In this document: positions 8,054 to 16,831 of the stretch, piece after piece
Numbering within the stretch: the stretch's first letter is position 1
How the letters are laid out: each line of letters begins with the position of its first letter
Source of the DNA: CAXMQS01 sp964195995
GTDB lineage: Bacteria > Actinomycetota > Acidimicrobiia > Spongiisociales > JAOTWH01
Length of the DNA stretch: 64,000 nucleotides
Assembly (NCBI GenBank): GCA_964195995.1
Contig: CAXMQS010000075.1
Location: 52,108-116,107, forward strand
Direction of reading: 5' to 3'
The notes under the pieces: generated by a model
Seen by the model: the letters and a program-made list of their open reading frames with translations, nothing else
The model's database searches: none
Told to the model about the DNA's origin: nothing
Position numbers and translations under genes: made by a program

Positions 8054-8622
8054 CTTCGCAGGTGTGGTGGTACGTGGCGCGCGCCAGCGGCATCGTCGCC
8101 TGGGCTTTGGCGGCGGCGGCGGTGATATGGGGCCTGCTGCTGTCGACTCGCCTCTTGGAGCGGCAGCCGAGCCCGAAGTGGTTGCTCGACTTGCACCGCT
8201 ACCTCGGAGGCCTCACGGTCGTCTTCACGGGGGTGCATCTCGCAGGCCTCGTTGCCGACTCATACGTTCACTTCGACCTCGCAGGATTGCTCGTTCCCTA
8301 TGCGACAGATTGGCGACCGGGTCCGGTCGCGTGGGGAATCGTTGCCTTCTACCTGCTGATAGCGGTCCAGCTGACCTCGCTTCTGGTAAAACGCCTCCCG
8401 CGGAGGCTGTGGCACGGCGTTCACCTCCTCAGCTATCTGCTGTTCTGGACGGCAGCCATCCACGGCGCGGCCGCCGGCACCGACGCCGCCAACCCCGCCT
8501 ATGCCATTGGATCGGTGGCGACGATCCTCACCGTTGCCGCGCTAACGCTGTATCGAGCCCTGCTCCCCAAGCGGCAGCGGCTGGTAGCTGCTCGTCCGGC
8601 GGCTGAGGCAACGGCGCCCTAG
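8050..8622 (+). CDS. Ferric-reductase-like transmembrane haem protein
   Basis: The 190-aa integral membrane protein has five to six helices and histidines placed in helices as in ferric-reductase/MsrQ (YedZ) domains: LHRYLGG, GVHLAGL, WHGVHLLSY and AIHGAAAG. These would bind two b-type haems for transmembrane electron transfer. It has no attached NAD(P)H/FAD reductase module, so electrons must come from or go to partner proteins. The ApbE gene that overlaps it makes a covalent flavoprotein partner likely. Its TAG stop shares CTAG with the stop of the convergent CHAD gene. Confidence 0.85.
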   Translation: MTSQVWWYVARASGIVAWALAAAAVIWGLLLSTRLLERQPSPKWLLDLHRYLGGLTVVFTGVHLAGLVADSYVHFDLAGLLVPYATDWRPGPVAWGIVAFYLLIAVQLTSLLVKRLPRRLWHGVHLLSYLLFWTAAIHGAAAGTDAANPAYAIGSVATILTVAALTLYRALLPKRQRLVAARPAAEATAP

Positions 8623-9671
8623 CGCGACCGCCAGCCTCGCCAATAGGCACCGAATCTGTCGATGAAGTCGCCAGGCTCATCGCCGTAGAGGCGTTCCCCG
8701 ACAGGGATCAACTGTCGATAGAGATCTCGGCACCGGCCGAAGACGAGTAGCCGCAACAGCTCACGCTCCTCGTCGTCGTCGCCGAGGGCTCCCTCGTTGA
8801 CTTCGGAAGCGAGTGACGTCAGGTCGCGGGCCTCGCCGAGGGAGGCTGCCAGCTTGCGAAGCCTTTCCGACAAGCCCAGAGCCGCCCAGTCTGGATCGAG
8901 CATCGATGTCTGGTCTCGGAGATGGCACACCTGGGTTCGCCACTCATCGAATGCAACATCGGTCGAAGTGCGATAGGCGTCGCCCATGGCGAGCCGACCC
9001 ATGCTGTAGGTGGCATGGAGGCCTGGCTCCACGGTCGAGAAGCCGTCCTGCAATGTCGCGAGATCGAATGTTGTGTAGCGAACACGTGCCGCGACAACGG
9101 TCTCGAGCGTGCTGGCTATCTGCTCATCGCCGGCGAGCCGCCGCCGATCGGAGAGTTGAAAGCGGAGCATGTCGAAGGCGCCTTGCGCCAGCCTGTCGAC
9201 GAAGCGTTCGACGAGGGCGTCGAGAGCCGGAAGAATGCGGAAGCCATCGCGCGCGTGAGTGATGGGCCGCAGCGCCGCCGTCAGCTGTTGATCCTCGAAG
9301 GCGAACACCCTGTCGCCGACGGCGTAACGCACCAGGCGAAGAAGGGCGCGGGCTTGCTCTATGGCCTGGCTGGCTTCGTGCACCGCACGATCCCGGTCCT
9401 CGAGTGACAGTCCGGCGACTGCCCGGTCGAGCAGTCCGATTCCTATCCGACGAATCGCCACCGGTAGTGGTTCGTCGCGCCGGATAGCCAGTGTTGGGGC
9501 GGCCCGGTAGGAAACTCCCGGTGGAGCCGGTGGAGCCGGTGGCGTCTGCGGCCGGGGGACCTGTTGCGAATCGGGGTCCACGACGAACACAAGTACCCCG
9601 GCATCGCCCGTCGGGGGTGGCGGGCCACCGGGCGGCGGTGGTGGGGCAGCGCGGAAGCGGTCCAAGACCAC
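8619..9671 (-). CDS. CHAD domain protein with proline-rich N-terminus
   Basis: This ~350-aa protein begins with a proline-rich stretch (about residues 7-19) and continues into an all-helical CHAD-type domain with spaced Arg, Lys and His residues. Examples are VHEASQAIEQARALLRLVR and, at the C-terminus, DLYRQLIPVGERLYGDEPG. CHAD domains bind polyphosphate and are often linked to phosphate or polyP metabolism. The GTG start at 9669-9671 is the best choice because the longer frame would run into the divergent SDR gene. The CYTH domain that sometimes accompanies CHAD is absent. Confidence 0.75.
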   Translation of the reverse strand: MVLDRFRAAPPPPPGGPPPPTGDAGVLVFVVDPDSQQVPRPQTPPAPPAPPGVSYRAAPTLAIRRDEPLPVAIRRIGIGLLDRAVAGLSLEDRDRAVHEASQAIEQARALLRLVRYAVGDRVFAFEDQQLTAALRPITHARDGFRILPALDALVERFVDRLAQGAFDMLRFQLSDRRRLAGDEQIASTLETVVAARVRYTTFDLATLQDGFSTVEPGLHATYSMGRLAMGDAYRTSTDVAFDEWRTQVCHLRDQTSMLDPDWAALGLSERLRKLAASLGEARDLTSLASEVNEGALGDDDEERELLRLLVFGRCRDLYRQLIPVGERLYGDEPGDFIDRFGAYWRGWRSR

Positions 9672-9726
9672 GGACCCTACCAAGCAGCTCGGGTTCGCTG
9701 CTGGAAGTAGTCGATACCTTGGCCCG

Positions 9727-10620
9727 GTGAACGTAGCTATTGCCGGCTCTTCCGGCCTTGTCGGGACGGCGTTGAGAGCATCCCTGGCCCGCGATGGCCA
9801 CGAGGTATTGCGTCTCGTGCGACGTCCAGCGGTCGCCAGTGGCGAGGTGGCGTGGGATCCCGCCAATGGCGAACTCGACCACAAGCCCCTCGCTGGTGCT
9901 GATGCCGCGGTGAACCTCGCCGGGGTCGGCTTCGGCGACAAACGATGGACCGACTCCTACAAGCGGGCGATTTCGGATAGCCGCACCGACTCGACGGAGC
10001 TGCTGTCTCGGGCAATGGCGGAGGTTGGGACCGGGGTTCTCGTGAGCGCCTCGGCCGTCGGCTACTACGGCGATCAAGGTGACCAACTCCTAACGGAGGT
10101 CTCGCCGCCCGCCGCCGACTTTGCTGCCCAGGTCTGTGTGCGTTGGGAGGCGGCGACCGCTCCAGCGGAGCAGGCCGGCGTCCGGGTGGCCCACATCCGC
10201 AGCGGGCTCGTCATCAGTGGCGACGGGGGACTGTTGAAGCGACTGCTGCTGCCGTTCAAGTCGGGATTTGGGGGTCGCATCGGATCCGGACGCCAGTACT
10301 GGAGCTGGATCGACATCGAGGACGAGGTGGCGGCGATCCGTCATCTACTCGATCGTGACGACCTGGCGGGTCCCTTCAATCTCACAGCGCCGCAGCCCCT
10401 CCCGTTCGACGAGGTCAAGAAGGTGGTGGGTCGAGTGCTGCGTCGACCGACGATGTTCCCTGTTTCCAACTTGGCGATTCGCGCACTACTCGGGAGAGAG
10501 CGGGCAGACACCATCGTCCTCGGCGGCCAGCGGGTATTGCCGCAGCGGCTGGCAGAGTCGGGTTTCGAGTTTCGCTTTACCGAGTTCGAGGCCTCGCTTC
10601 GTCACCAGCTCGGTCGGTAG
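9727..10620 (+). CDS. TIGR01777 family SDR epimerase
   Basis: The 297-aa protein has an N-terminal Rossmann NAD(P) motif (IAGSSGLVGTAL), WDPANGELD, a NLAGVGFGDKRW segment, VSASAVGYYGD with the SDR tyrosine, and the late VLPQRLAESGFEFRF segment that defines the YfcH/SDR39U1 group. The family is predicted to be nucleotide-sugar epimerase-like, but its substrate is unknown. It starts at GTG 9727, divergent from the CHAD gene. Confidence 0.9.
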   Translation: MNVAIAGSSGLVGTALRASLARDGHEVLRLVRRPAVASGEVAWDPANGELDHKPLAGADAAVNLAGVGFGDKRWTDSYKRAISDSRTDSTELLSRAMAEVGTGVLVSASAVGYYGDQGDQLLTEVSPPAADFAAQVCVRWEAATAPAEQAGVRVAHIRSGLVISGDGGLLKRLLLPFKSGFGGRIGSGRQYWSWIDIEDEVAAIRHLLDRDDLAGPFNLTAPQPLPFDEVKKVVGRVLRRPTMFPVSNLAIRALLGRERADTIVLGGQRVLPQRLAESGFEFRFTEFEASLRHQLGR

Positions 10621-10852
10621 CTGCCCGAGCCGGCTCTGCGTGAAGAGTCTTCACCGCGCGTCGCGGATGACGGCACACCCTGTGGTAGACGCTCCCGCAA
10701 TCGTGGTTCCATGGGCCGTAGCGTCCGCTAGGGGCGGGGGTCTTGGCGGTTGCGGTGCGCTTCACGGTGTCGGTCGCGCCCATCTAACGGTCCTCATCGG
10801 TTGGTCTCCTCGTAGCGGGCGCTCAGTGTTACGCCAACACAGAGAGTGGTCA

Positions 10853-11305
10853 ATGACTAGTTCGAATATGCTCCCTGCGTCTGGCCATACGATGTTGGCA
10901 GTGGTTAGTGTCCTTTTCTTGTGCGTGCACAACGCGTTCCGGTCCCAAATCGGCGCCGGCTTCATGCGCCATCTCGGTGGCGATTCGGTGACCGTTTTCT
11001 CGGGCGGCTCTGAACCGGGGGATGCCATCAGTCCCGCCGCCATTGCGGCGATGGCGGAAGTCGGGATCGACATCGAGGGTTATGTGCCCAAGCTGTGGGA
11101 AGATGCCGAGGTGCGCCAGGCCGACGTCGTCGTCAGCATGGGCTGCGGCGACGTATGTCCCGTCTATCCCTCCAAGCGGTATGTCGACTGGGAGCTCGAA
11201 GACACGTCTGGCGACTCGATGGACGAGGTGCGCCGTGTTCGCGACGAGATCCGCAGCAGAGTCGTGGCCTTGATGGATGAGCTTGACATCGCCGTCGAGG
11301 GCTGA
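10853..11305 (+). CDS. Arsenate reductase-like low-molecular-weight phosphatase
   Basis: The 150-aa protein matches thioredoxin/mycothiol-type arsenate reductases: P-loop CVHNAFRSQ (C-x5-R), GSEPGDAISPAAIAAMAEVG, then VVSMGCGDVCP with the two resolving-type cysteines, and RDEIRSRVVALMDEL. The family consensus P-loop is CVHNAGRSQ, so Gly is replaced by Phe here. Three in-frame ATGs are possible (10853, 10868, 10892); the last gives the usual family N-terminus. The second and third codons of the longest version are an ACTAGT site. No arsR or arsenite exporter lies next to it, so its role may not be arsenic resistance. Confidence 0.8.
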   Translation: MTSSNMLPASGHTMLAVVSVLFLCVHNAFRSQIGAGFMRHLGGDSVTVFSGGSEPGDAISPAAIAAMAEVGIDIEGYVPKLWEDAEVRQADVVVSMGCGDVCPVYPSKRYVDWELEDTSGDSMDEVRRVRDEIRSRVVALMDELDIAVEG

Positions 11306-11339
11306 TCGAGCGCTTCGGTGGAGCGCCTAGATTCACTCG

Positions 11340-11804
11340 ATGGAGAACATCTATGCGGACGATTGGGAATCGGAATCCGACCACGAGGGCTTTCGATGGC
11401 AGCGAACTCGGCTGCTCCGTCGACTCGGCGGCGAGCTACTCGGCGGCAGTCTCTATTTGATGCCCCCAGGGCAGAAGAGCTTCCCCTATCACCTCCACCA
11501 TGCCAACGAGGAGTTGCTGCTGGTCGTCGAGGGCGAAGTGATCCTGCGCACCCCGGCGGGGGAGCGAGCCATGGCGAAGGGAGACGTGGAGTTGTTCGTA
11601 CGTGGCCGAACCGGTGCTCATCAGGTCATCAACCGCTCCGATGCCGACGCCCGCTTCATCATGTTCTCGTCGATGGTTGCGCCCGAGATCGCCGAATACC
11701 CCGACTCGGGAAACGTTGGTGTCTTCGCTCCGGGAAGCGATGACGACGGTCTGCGCAAGTTCCTCGACGGCGCCGCCGAGCGCGACTACTACCAGGGCGA
11801 GTGA
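11340..11804 (+). CDS. Cupin-domain protein
   Basis: The 154-aa single-domain cupin has motif 1 (FPYHLHHANEELLLVVEGE, metal His/Glu) and motif 2 (GAHQVINRSDADARFIMFSS). The end is rich in acidic and aromatic residues. Such proteins bind a metal and a small ligand or sugar; no reaction can be assigned. It begins 34 nt after the arsenate-reductase-like gene and may be co-transcribed with it. Confidence 0.85.
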   Translation: MENIYADDWESESDHEGFRWQRTRLLRRLGGELLGGSLYLMPPGQKSFPYHLHHANEELLLVVEGEVILRTPAGERAMAKGDVELFVRGRTGAHQVINRSDADARFIMFSSMVAPEIAEYPDSGNVGVFAPGSDDDGLRKFLDGAAERDYYQGE

Positions 11805-11840
11805 CCGAGGCCAGTAACGGCCGGCGCCGTCGGCTATGTC

Positions 11841-11937
11841 GGTAACTAGTCACCGAATGTAGAGACGGCCTGGGCGATTTGGGGGCCGACTGGGGGTGAC
11901 TAGTTGCAGTGACCATTTCTGGACTAGTCCCTTGACC
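11841..11937. promoter_or_regulatory. Cluster of ACTAGT palindromes upstream of the pilus operon
   Basis: Three related sites lie within 88 nt: GGTAACTAGTCACC (11841-11854, six of seven arm positions self-complementary), GGTGACTAGTTGC (11895-11907) with a second GTGAC at 11909-11913, and TGGACTAGTCCC (11920-11931). A possible -35 TTGACC follows at 11932-11937, with a weak -10 candidate near 11955-11960. The same GTGACTAGT string opens two exopolysaccharide genes at 48501 and 51829. The sites look like operators for a shared regulator, but no regulator is identified. Confidence 0.4.
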
Positions 11938-12023
11938 GCGGAGAGTAGGCGTGCTACTGCTTTGTGCACAGATTGACTAATCCCCGTGGCTTAGGGCCTT
12001 CCTGGGGCCAGGAGAGCACACAA

Positions 12024-12182
12024 ATGAGCAGATTCTTCCGTGATGACCGAGGAGCCGGCATCGTCGAGTACGCCTTTCTCCTTGCTCTCGTCCTCCTCGT
12101 GACCCTGGTGGCCCTTACTGCTATCGGCATCGAGACGAACGGCATGGTCGATGATCCAAACCTGACGAACGCTCTGACGTGA
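12024..12182 (+). CDS. flp: Flp pilin
   Basis: The 52-aa pilin precursor has a short positively charged leader ([12 protein letters not shown]) and then [19 protein letters not shown], the hydrophobic Flp helix with the conserved Glu-Tyr pair after the processing site. The ATG at 12024 follows a GGAGAG ribosome site. It is the structural subunit of the Tad pilus encoded downstream and overlaps the TadE gene (GTGA). A prepilin peptidase is needed for maturation but none is encoded in the window. Confidence 0.88.
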   Translation: MSRFFRDDRGAGIVEYAFLLALVLLVTLVALTAIGIETNGMVDDPNLTNALT

Positions 12183-12541
12183 ACCGAGAGCGCGGCAACG
12201 CCGTCGTCGAATTCGCACTGGTCCTTCCGGTCCTCATCATGTTGGTGTTCGGGATCATCGAGTTCGGTCGCGGCTACAACGCCAAGATCACGGTCACTCA
12301 CGCCGCCAGGGAGGGGGCTCGGGTACTGGCACTCACGGCAGATCCGGTCGCGGCAGAAGCTGCTGTCGTTGGCGCCGCTACCTCGCTCGATTCCGCATCT
12401 GTCGTCGTCTCCAGCTCGGCCTGCACGCCGGGAACACCTGCCTCGGTGACGGTGGAGTACCCATTCTCATACGACATCCCTCTTGTCGGCGGATCAACGC
12501 GAACCATCACCGGAGTTGGGGTAATGCGATGTACCGGCTGA
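12179..12541 (+). CDS. TadE-like minor pseudopilin
   Basis: The 120-aa protein has the TadE signature at its start: [20 protein letters not shown] then FGIIEFGR. A short extracytoplasmic domain with two cysteines follows (in SSACTPG and at the C-terminal MRCTG). TadE proteins are processed like pilins and help assemble or initiate the Flp pilus. It starts at GTG 12179, overlapping flp by 4 nt, and its end overlaps the next gene by 13 nt. Confidence 0.88.
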   Translation: MNRERGNAVVEFALVLPVLIMLVFGIIEFGRGYNAKITVTHAAREGARVLALTADPVAAEAAVVGAATSLDSASVVVSSSACTPGTPASVTVEYPFSYDIPLVGGSTRTITGVGVMRCTG

Positions 12542-13515
12542 ACGACGACGGGGGAGCCGTCGCCGTCATCGTGGCCATCTTCGCTGTTGGTCTCATCGGC
12601 ATGGCTGCGTTTGCGCTCGATACCGGCCGTCTGTACCAGGAGCGCCGTGAGCTTCAGAACGGGGCAGACGCCAGCGCTCTCGCCATCGCAGAAGACTGCC
12701 TGATCAATCCGGCCAGTTGCACCTACGGCGGAGCCGATGCAACCGCTGACGCCTACGGTGATTCCAATGCCGAGGACGGCGCGTCGACGGTCGACGAGCT
12801 ACTGCTCGACCCCGTCGGGCAATCGATCACTGTGAAGCTGCAGACCGAAGACCTCGACGGCGGATCGATTCTGGCGCCGATCTTTGGCCAGGTCGTCGGC
12901 TTCGATGGGGCGACTGTGAGGGCCAGGGCCTCGGCGGTTTGGGGGCAGGCGGGTCACATGCCGACCCTTCCCTTGATCATCTCGGAGTGCGAATGGTTCG
13001 ATGAGCTCAGGCCGGCCCTCCAAAAGACCCCACCCTTCGTCGGTGATCCCTGGCTCTTCGTCTTCCACCAGGGAAACCAGGGTCGGACCTGCGACCACTC
13101 CAATTCCGGTTTCGATCTGCCCGGCGGTTTCGGTTGGCTTGATTCCGACGGTGGCCCCTGCCAAGCCGTCTTCACCACCGGCGAGTGGAAGGACGGCATT
13201 GACCCGGGATCCTCGCCGAGCAACTCGTGCACCCCCGCTTACCTCGCTGAGACGCTTCTCAACAAGCCGTCTTTCCTGCCGTACTACAGCGACAAGCTGA
13301 GCTCGGGAAACAACGGCAGCTACGAAGTTCTGGGCATCGGCGCTTTTTGGATCACGGGCTACAACTTCGGAGGCGGCTTCAAGGAGCCGTCGACCAACCC
13401 GCCCTGCAGCGGCACGACGCGTTGCCTAGAGGGTTACTTCATCGAGGCAACGACCTCGAACGGAGATCCGGGCGGACCAGATTTCGGCGCCTCCATTGTC
13501 AAGCTGATTCCGTAA
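12529..13515 (+). CDS. TadG-like pilus-assembly protein
   Basis: The 328-aa protein has an N-terminal Tad domain: [20 protein letters not shown] membrane segment, [20 protein letters not shown], then ALAIAEDC. A large cysteine-containing extracytoplasmic domain follows, with no VWA motif visible. TadG-type proteins anchor or support pilus assembly at the cell surface. Its place between TadE and CpaB is typical of actinobacterial Tad loci. Confidence 0.85.
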   Translation: MYRLNDDGGAVAVIVAIFAVGLIGMAAFALDTGRLYQERRELQNGADASALAIAEDCLINPASCTYGGADATADAYGDSNAEDGASTVDELLLDPVGQSITVKLQTEDLDGGSILAPIFGQVVGFDGATVRARASAVWGQAGHMPTLPLIISECEWFDELRPALQKTPPFVGDPWLFVFHQGNQGRTCDHSNSGFDLPGGFGWLDSDGGPCQAVFTTGEWKDGIDPGSSPSNSCTPAYLAETLLNKPSFLPYYSDKLSSGNNGSYEVLGIGAFWITGYNFGGGFKEPSTNPPCSGTTRCLEGYFIEATTSNGDPGGPDFGASIVKLIP

Positions 13516-13531
13516 CTAGGAGCACACACAT

Positions 13532-14335
13532 ATGAATAAACGTCTGATAGGAATGGTCGTATCCGTTGCCCTGGCGGCGATCGGGACATTCTCCCTGCTG
13601 ACCTACGTGAGGGGCGCCGATGAGCGGGCCCTAGCCGGTGAGGCAACGGTCGAGGTCCTGGTGGTAGACACGCTGGTTGCCAAGGGAACCCCGGTCTCCG
13701 AGGTTGCCAAGGCCGTGACGACCGAGTGGGTACCCGTCAAGGTGAGGGCCGAGGGGAGTGTCTCAACGCTGAACAACCTCTCGGGGACCGTCGCCGCGGT
13801 GGATTTGCTGCCCGGCGAGCAGGTCGTGGCTGCACGGTTCGTGAACCCCGTTGATTTGGCCTCGGAGACGGTCGTTGCGATCCCCGATGGCCTGCTCGAA
13901 GTGACGATCGCCCTCGATCCGCAGCGAGCAGTCGGCGGCCAGCCGCTGCCCGGCGACCTCGTCGCAGTCGTGGCGTCTTTCAATGACGTCGCCACCGAAC
14001 CCGTCGAAGAGTCGACGACACCGGTTGGGATAACGACTCAGGAGGAAGAGGTAACTGTCACGCTTGCCGCCACCCACATCATCCTTCACAAGGTGCTCAT
14101 AGCCAACGTGCAGGCGAACGAGCAGATCTCGCGAGCGGAGGACGCTGACGCCACTGCAGTTGGCTTTGCGGCGGCGCCCACAGGGTCGCTGCTCGTGACG
14201 TTCGCAGTGTCTGCGCCGGACGTTGAGAAGCTCGTGTTCGCCGCTGAGCACGGACGCATCTGGCTGGCCAGGGAGCCTGCTGATGCTCCTGAGGACGGCA
14301 CGTCCGTTCAGACGAATCTCGTGATCTACCGATGA
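13532..14335 (+). CDS. cpaB: Flp pilus assembly protein CpaB/RcpC
   Basis: The 267-aa protein has an N-terminal membrane anchor (about residues 5-24) and a SAF-type domain (VVDTLVAKGTPVSEV, DLLPGEQVVAARFV). A RcpC/CpaB C-terminal domain follows, with VTIALDPQRAVGGQPLPGD and LLVTFAVSAPDVEKLVFAAE. In systems with secretins CpaB helps stabilise the channel; here no secretin is encoded nearby, as expected for a monoderm. An AGGAGC ribosome site precedes the ATG, and the stop overlaps the cpaE start. Confidence 0.9.
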   Translation: MNKRLIGMVVSVALAAIGTFSLLTYVRGADERALAGEATVEVLVVDTLVAKGTPVSEVAKAVTTEWVPVKVRAEGSVSTLNNLSGTVAAVDLLPGEQVVAARFVNPVDLASETVVAIPDGLLEVTIALDPQRAVGGQPLPGDLVAVVASFNDVATEPVEESTTPVGITTQEEEVTVTLAATHIILHKVLIANVQANEQISRAEDADATAVGFAAAPTGSLLVTFAVSAPDVEKLVFAAEHGRIWLAREPADAPEDGTSVQTNLVIYR

Positions 14336-15507
14336 TCCTCCTAGCTTCGACTAGCCCCACCTTCGAGAAGCGGGTCCGCCAGGCCTTCGATGGCACACTC
14401 AACGGCGAGCTGCAACGAGCTGACGGCGCCTCGCCGATGGAGCTCGCCGGGTCGGCACCGGATGATCTCCAGGTTGTCGCAGTAGGCCCTGACATTCCCA
14501 TGGACAATGCCATCGGGTTGGCCAAAGCATTTGACGCTATGCGCCCGGATGTCTCTGTGCTGTTCGTGGCATCGGCGACTCCCGAGATGTTCGCAGCCGC
14601 GATGCAGGTCGGCGTGCGCGACGTCATCGCCCCCGAGGCTGACGACGAGGCGCTGCGGGTTGCCTTCGATAGGGCTATCGCTAGTTCGACTCAGCGGCAC
14701 GGCCAGATCCAAGCTCCCGGTTCGGGAGGACCAGCCGGGCCGAAGGGGCGCGTGATCACGGTGATCTCTCCTAAGGGTGGCGCCGGCAAGACGACTATCG
14801 CCTCCAATCTGGCGGTGCTGTTGGCCTCGGCCCACCCAGGAGAGGTAGTGCTGGTGGACCTCGATCTGCAATTCGGAGACGTAACCGACGCCCTTGGTCT
14901 TGATCCATCGCACTCGGTGGCCGACGCAGCACGAGCGCCCGGCCGTCTTGATGCGACGACCATCAAAGTCTTCCTCACTCCCCGCCAGAGCGACCTATTC
15001 GTGCTGTGTGCTCCAGGGTCGCCGGCGGAGGGTGAGGAGGTTCACCCGGATCAGGCTGGTGAGATGGTGCAGCTTCTCGCCAGTGAGTTCCAATACGTCA
15101 TCGTGGACACACCAGCAGGGCTCTCCGAGCACACGCTGGCTTCGATAGAGCAAAGCACCGACCTGGTGCTGGTATGCGACCTGTCGAGGTCGGCGGTTCG
15201 TAGCACCCGGAGGGTGATCGAGGCACTGGACGCGATTGGGCTCGTCAAGCCCGAACGCCATCTCGTGCTGAACCGGGCCGGGACCAAGGTCGGAATCGCC
15301 GACGCCGAGGTCGCCGCCACGCTTGGCATGCGAATCGACATTGGCGTGCCCAGCACCCGGTCAGTCCCGTTGTCAATGAATCAAGGGCTGCCGATCGTCG
15401 AGGCCGAGCCGAAGAGTGCGTTCTCGCGCAATCTGCTGGGCCTATCTGCGAGATTCGCCGCCATCGAATCCCCCTCTCAGGGGCAGTTGAAGAGGAGAGC
15501 ACGATGA
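14332..15507 (+). CDS. cpaE: CpaE/TadZ pilus-localising ATPase
   Basis: The 391-aa protein has an atypical receiver-like N-terminal domain (about residues 1-120) lacking the acidic phosphorylation pocket. A ParA/MinD-type ATPase follows with the deviant Walker A SPKGGAGKTTIASN, LVDLDLQFGDVTDALGL and VIVDTPAGLSEHTLASIE. TadZ proteins mark the site of pilus assembly at the pole or membrane and recruit TadA. It overlaps cpaB and cpaF by 4 nt each. Confidence 0.92.
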   Translation: MILLASTSPTFEKRVRQAFDGTLNGELQRADGASPMELAGSAPDDLQVVAVGPDIPMDNAIGLAKAFDAMRPDVSVLFVASATPEMFAAAMQVGVRDVIAPEADDEALRVAFDRAIASSTQRHGQIQAPGSGGPAGPKGRVITVISPKGGAGKTTIASNLAVLLASAHPGEVVLVDLDLQFGDVTDALGLDPSHSVADAARAPGRLDATTIKVFLTPRQSDLFVLCAPGSPAEGEEVHPDQAGEMVQLLASEFQYVIVDTPAGLSEHTLASIEQSTDLVLVCDLSRSAVRSTRRVIEALDAIGLVKPERHLVLNRAGTKVGIADAEVAATLGMRIDIGVPSTRSVPLSMNQGLPIVEAEPKSAFSRNLLGLSARFAAIESPSQGQLKRRAR

Positions 15508-16829
15508 AGCTGAGTGAGCGACTTCGCGAGAAAGATGGCGGAACGCAGCAGACCGCCGCCGCCGATCCAATGGCCGCGATCAGAGAGAGGGCGCAGGTTG
15601 CCATGTTCTCTCGCCTCGGCCCTCGCCTCTACGACGCCTCGCTGACCGAGAACGAGTTGCGGGCAGCCGTGCGCGACGAGCTGGCGAACGTGCTCGCTGC
15701 TGAGGCAATCCCTTTGACGGCGGAGGAGCAGTTGAGGCTGGCGGCGATCGTCTTCGACGACATTCTGGGTTACGGACCCATCGAGCCGTTCCTGGCAGAT
15801 GCCACAGTGACTGAGATCATGGTCAACTCGGACTCATCGATCTTCATCGAGCGCGAGGGCCGTCTCGTAGAGACCGATGCCCGCTTCGTATCCCAAGAGC
15901 ATCTGCGACGGGTGATCGAACGCATAGTGGCACAGGTCGGCAGGCGGATCGACGAGTCATCTCCGATGGTCGATGCCCGCCTTCCTGACGGCTCGCGCGT
16001 TAACGCGGTTATCCCGCCGCTCGCTGTCGATGGGCCGTCTCTGACCGTTAGGAAGTTCCCGCAAGACCCGTTCAACTCGGGAGATCTGGTTCGGCTCGGA
16101 ACGGTGCCGCTCGAGGTATCGGAGTTCCTCGATGCCTGCGTCCGGGGGAGGCTCAACATCCTCATCAGCGGCGGTACCGGTACCGGAAAGACGACCCTTC
16201 TGAACGTGCTGTCGAGCTACATCCCTGAGGACCAACGCATCGTCACCATCGAGGACGCCGTCGAGCTCAGACTTAGCCAGAAGCATGTCGTCCGGCTGGA
16301 GGCTCGCCCCACCAACGTGGAGGGTCGCGGTGAGATCACGATCCGCGAGCTCGTCCGCAACTCTCTGCGCATGCGACCAGATCGGATAGTCGTCGGAGAG
16401 GTTCGCGGAGGTGAAGCGCTTGACATGTTGCAGGCCATGAACACGGGTCACGAGGGTTCGCTGTCGACGGTTCACGCCAACACGCCCCGTGATGCCATCG
16501 CCCGCCTGGAGACGATGGTGCTCATGGCCGGGTTCGATCTGCCCGTGAAGGCCATCCGCGAGCAAGTCGCCTCCGCTCTCAACCTGATAGTGCAGCTGGA
16601 TCGCCTCAGCGATGGATCGCGCCGTGTCTCCCAGGTGTCCGAGGTGGTCGGCATGGAGGGACAGATCGTGACGCTCCAGGACGTCTTCGCTTTCGAACAC
16701 AACCCGGCAGGTGGCGGCGTGCTTCAGCCGACGGGCATCCGTCCCCAGTTCACCGATCGCCTGACGAGCTTCGGCATCGATCTCGATCCTGGTGTCTTCG
16801 GCGGCTACCCGCTGCAGAAGGTGAGTTGA
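15504..16829 (+). CDS. cpaF: CpaF/TadA pilus-assembly ATPase
   Basis: The 441-aa secretion ATPase has Walker [18 protein letters not shown], an Asp box ([12 protein letters not shown]), a Walker B region ([20 protein letters not shown]) and a His box ([12 protein letters not shown]). The N-terminal domain contains [20 protein letters not shown], typical of CpaF. The hexamer powers both extension and retraction of Tad pili. It sits in the canonical order before the two TadB/TadC platform genes. Confidence 0.95.
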   Translation: MKLSERLREKDGGTQQTAAADPMAAIRERAQVAMFSRLGPRLYDASLTENELRAAVRDELANVLAAEAIPLTAEEQLRLAAIVFDDILGYGPIEPFLADATVTEIMVNSDSSIFIEREGRLVETDARFVSQEHLRRVIERIVAQVGRRIDESSPMVDARLPDGSRVNAVIPPLAVDGPSLTVRKFPQDPFNSGDLVRLGTVPLEVSEFLDACVRGRLNILISGGTGTGKTTLLNVLSSYIPEDQRIVTIEDAVELRLSQKHVVRLEARPTNVEGRGEITIRELVRNSLRMRPDRIVVGEVRGGEALDMLQAMNTGHEGSLSTVHANTPRDAIARLETMVLMAGFDLPVKAIREQVASALNLIVQLDRLSDGSRRVSQVSEVVGMEGQIVTLQDVFAFEHNPAGGGVLQPTGIRPQFTDRLTSFGIDLDPGVFGGYPLQKVS

Positions 16830-16831
16830 GC

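Noticed and set aside
10621..10852. Coding sequence between the SDR and ArsC-like genes
   Set aside because: Frames crossing it have no start with a ribosome site or family similarity; treated as non-coding, probably holding the arsC-like promoter.
11841..11913. Known MtrA or BldD operator
   Set aside because: GTGAC repeats occur with an 8-nt spacer, not the 5-6 nt of MtrA sites, and BldD spacing does not match. Left as an unassigned motif.
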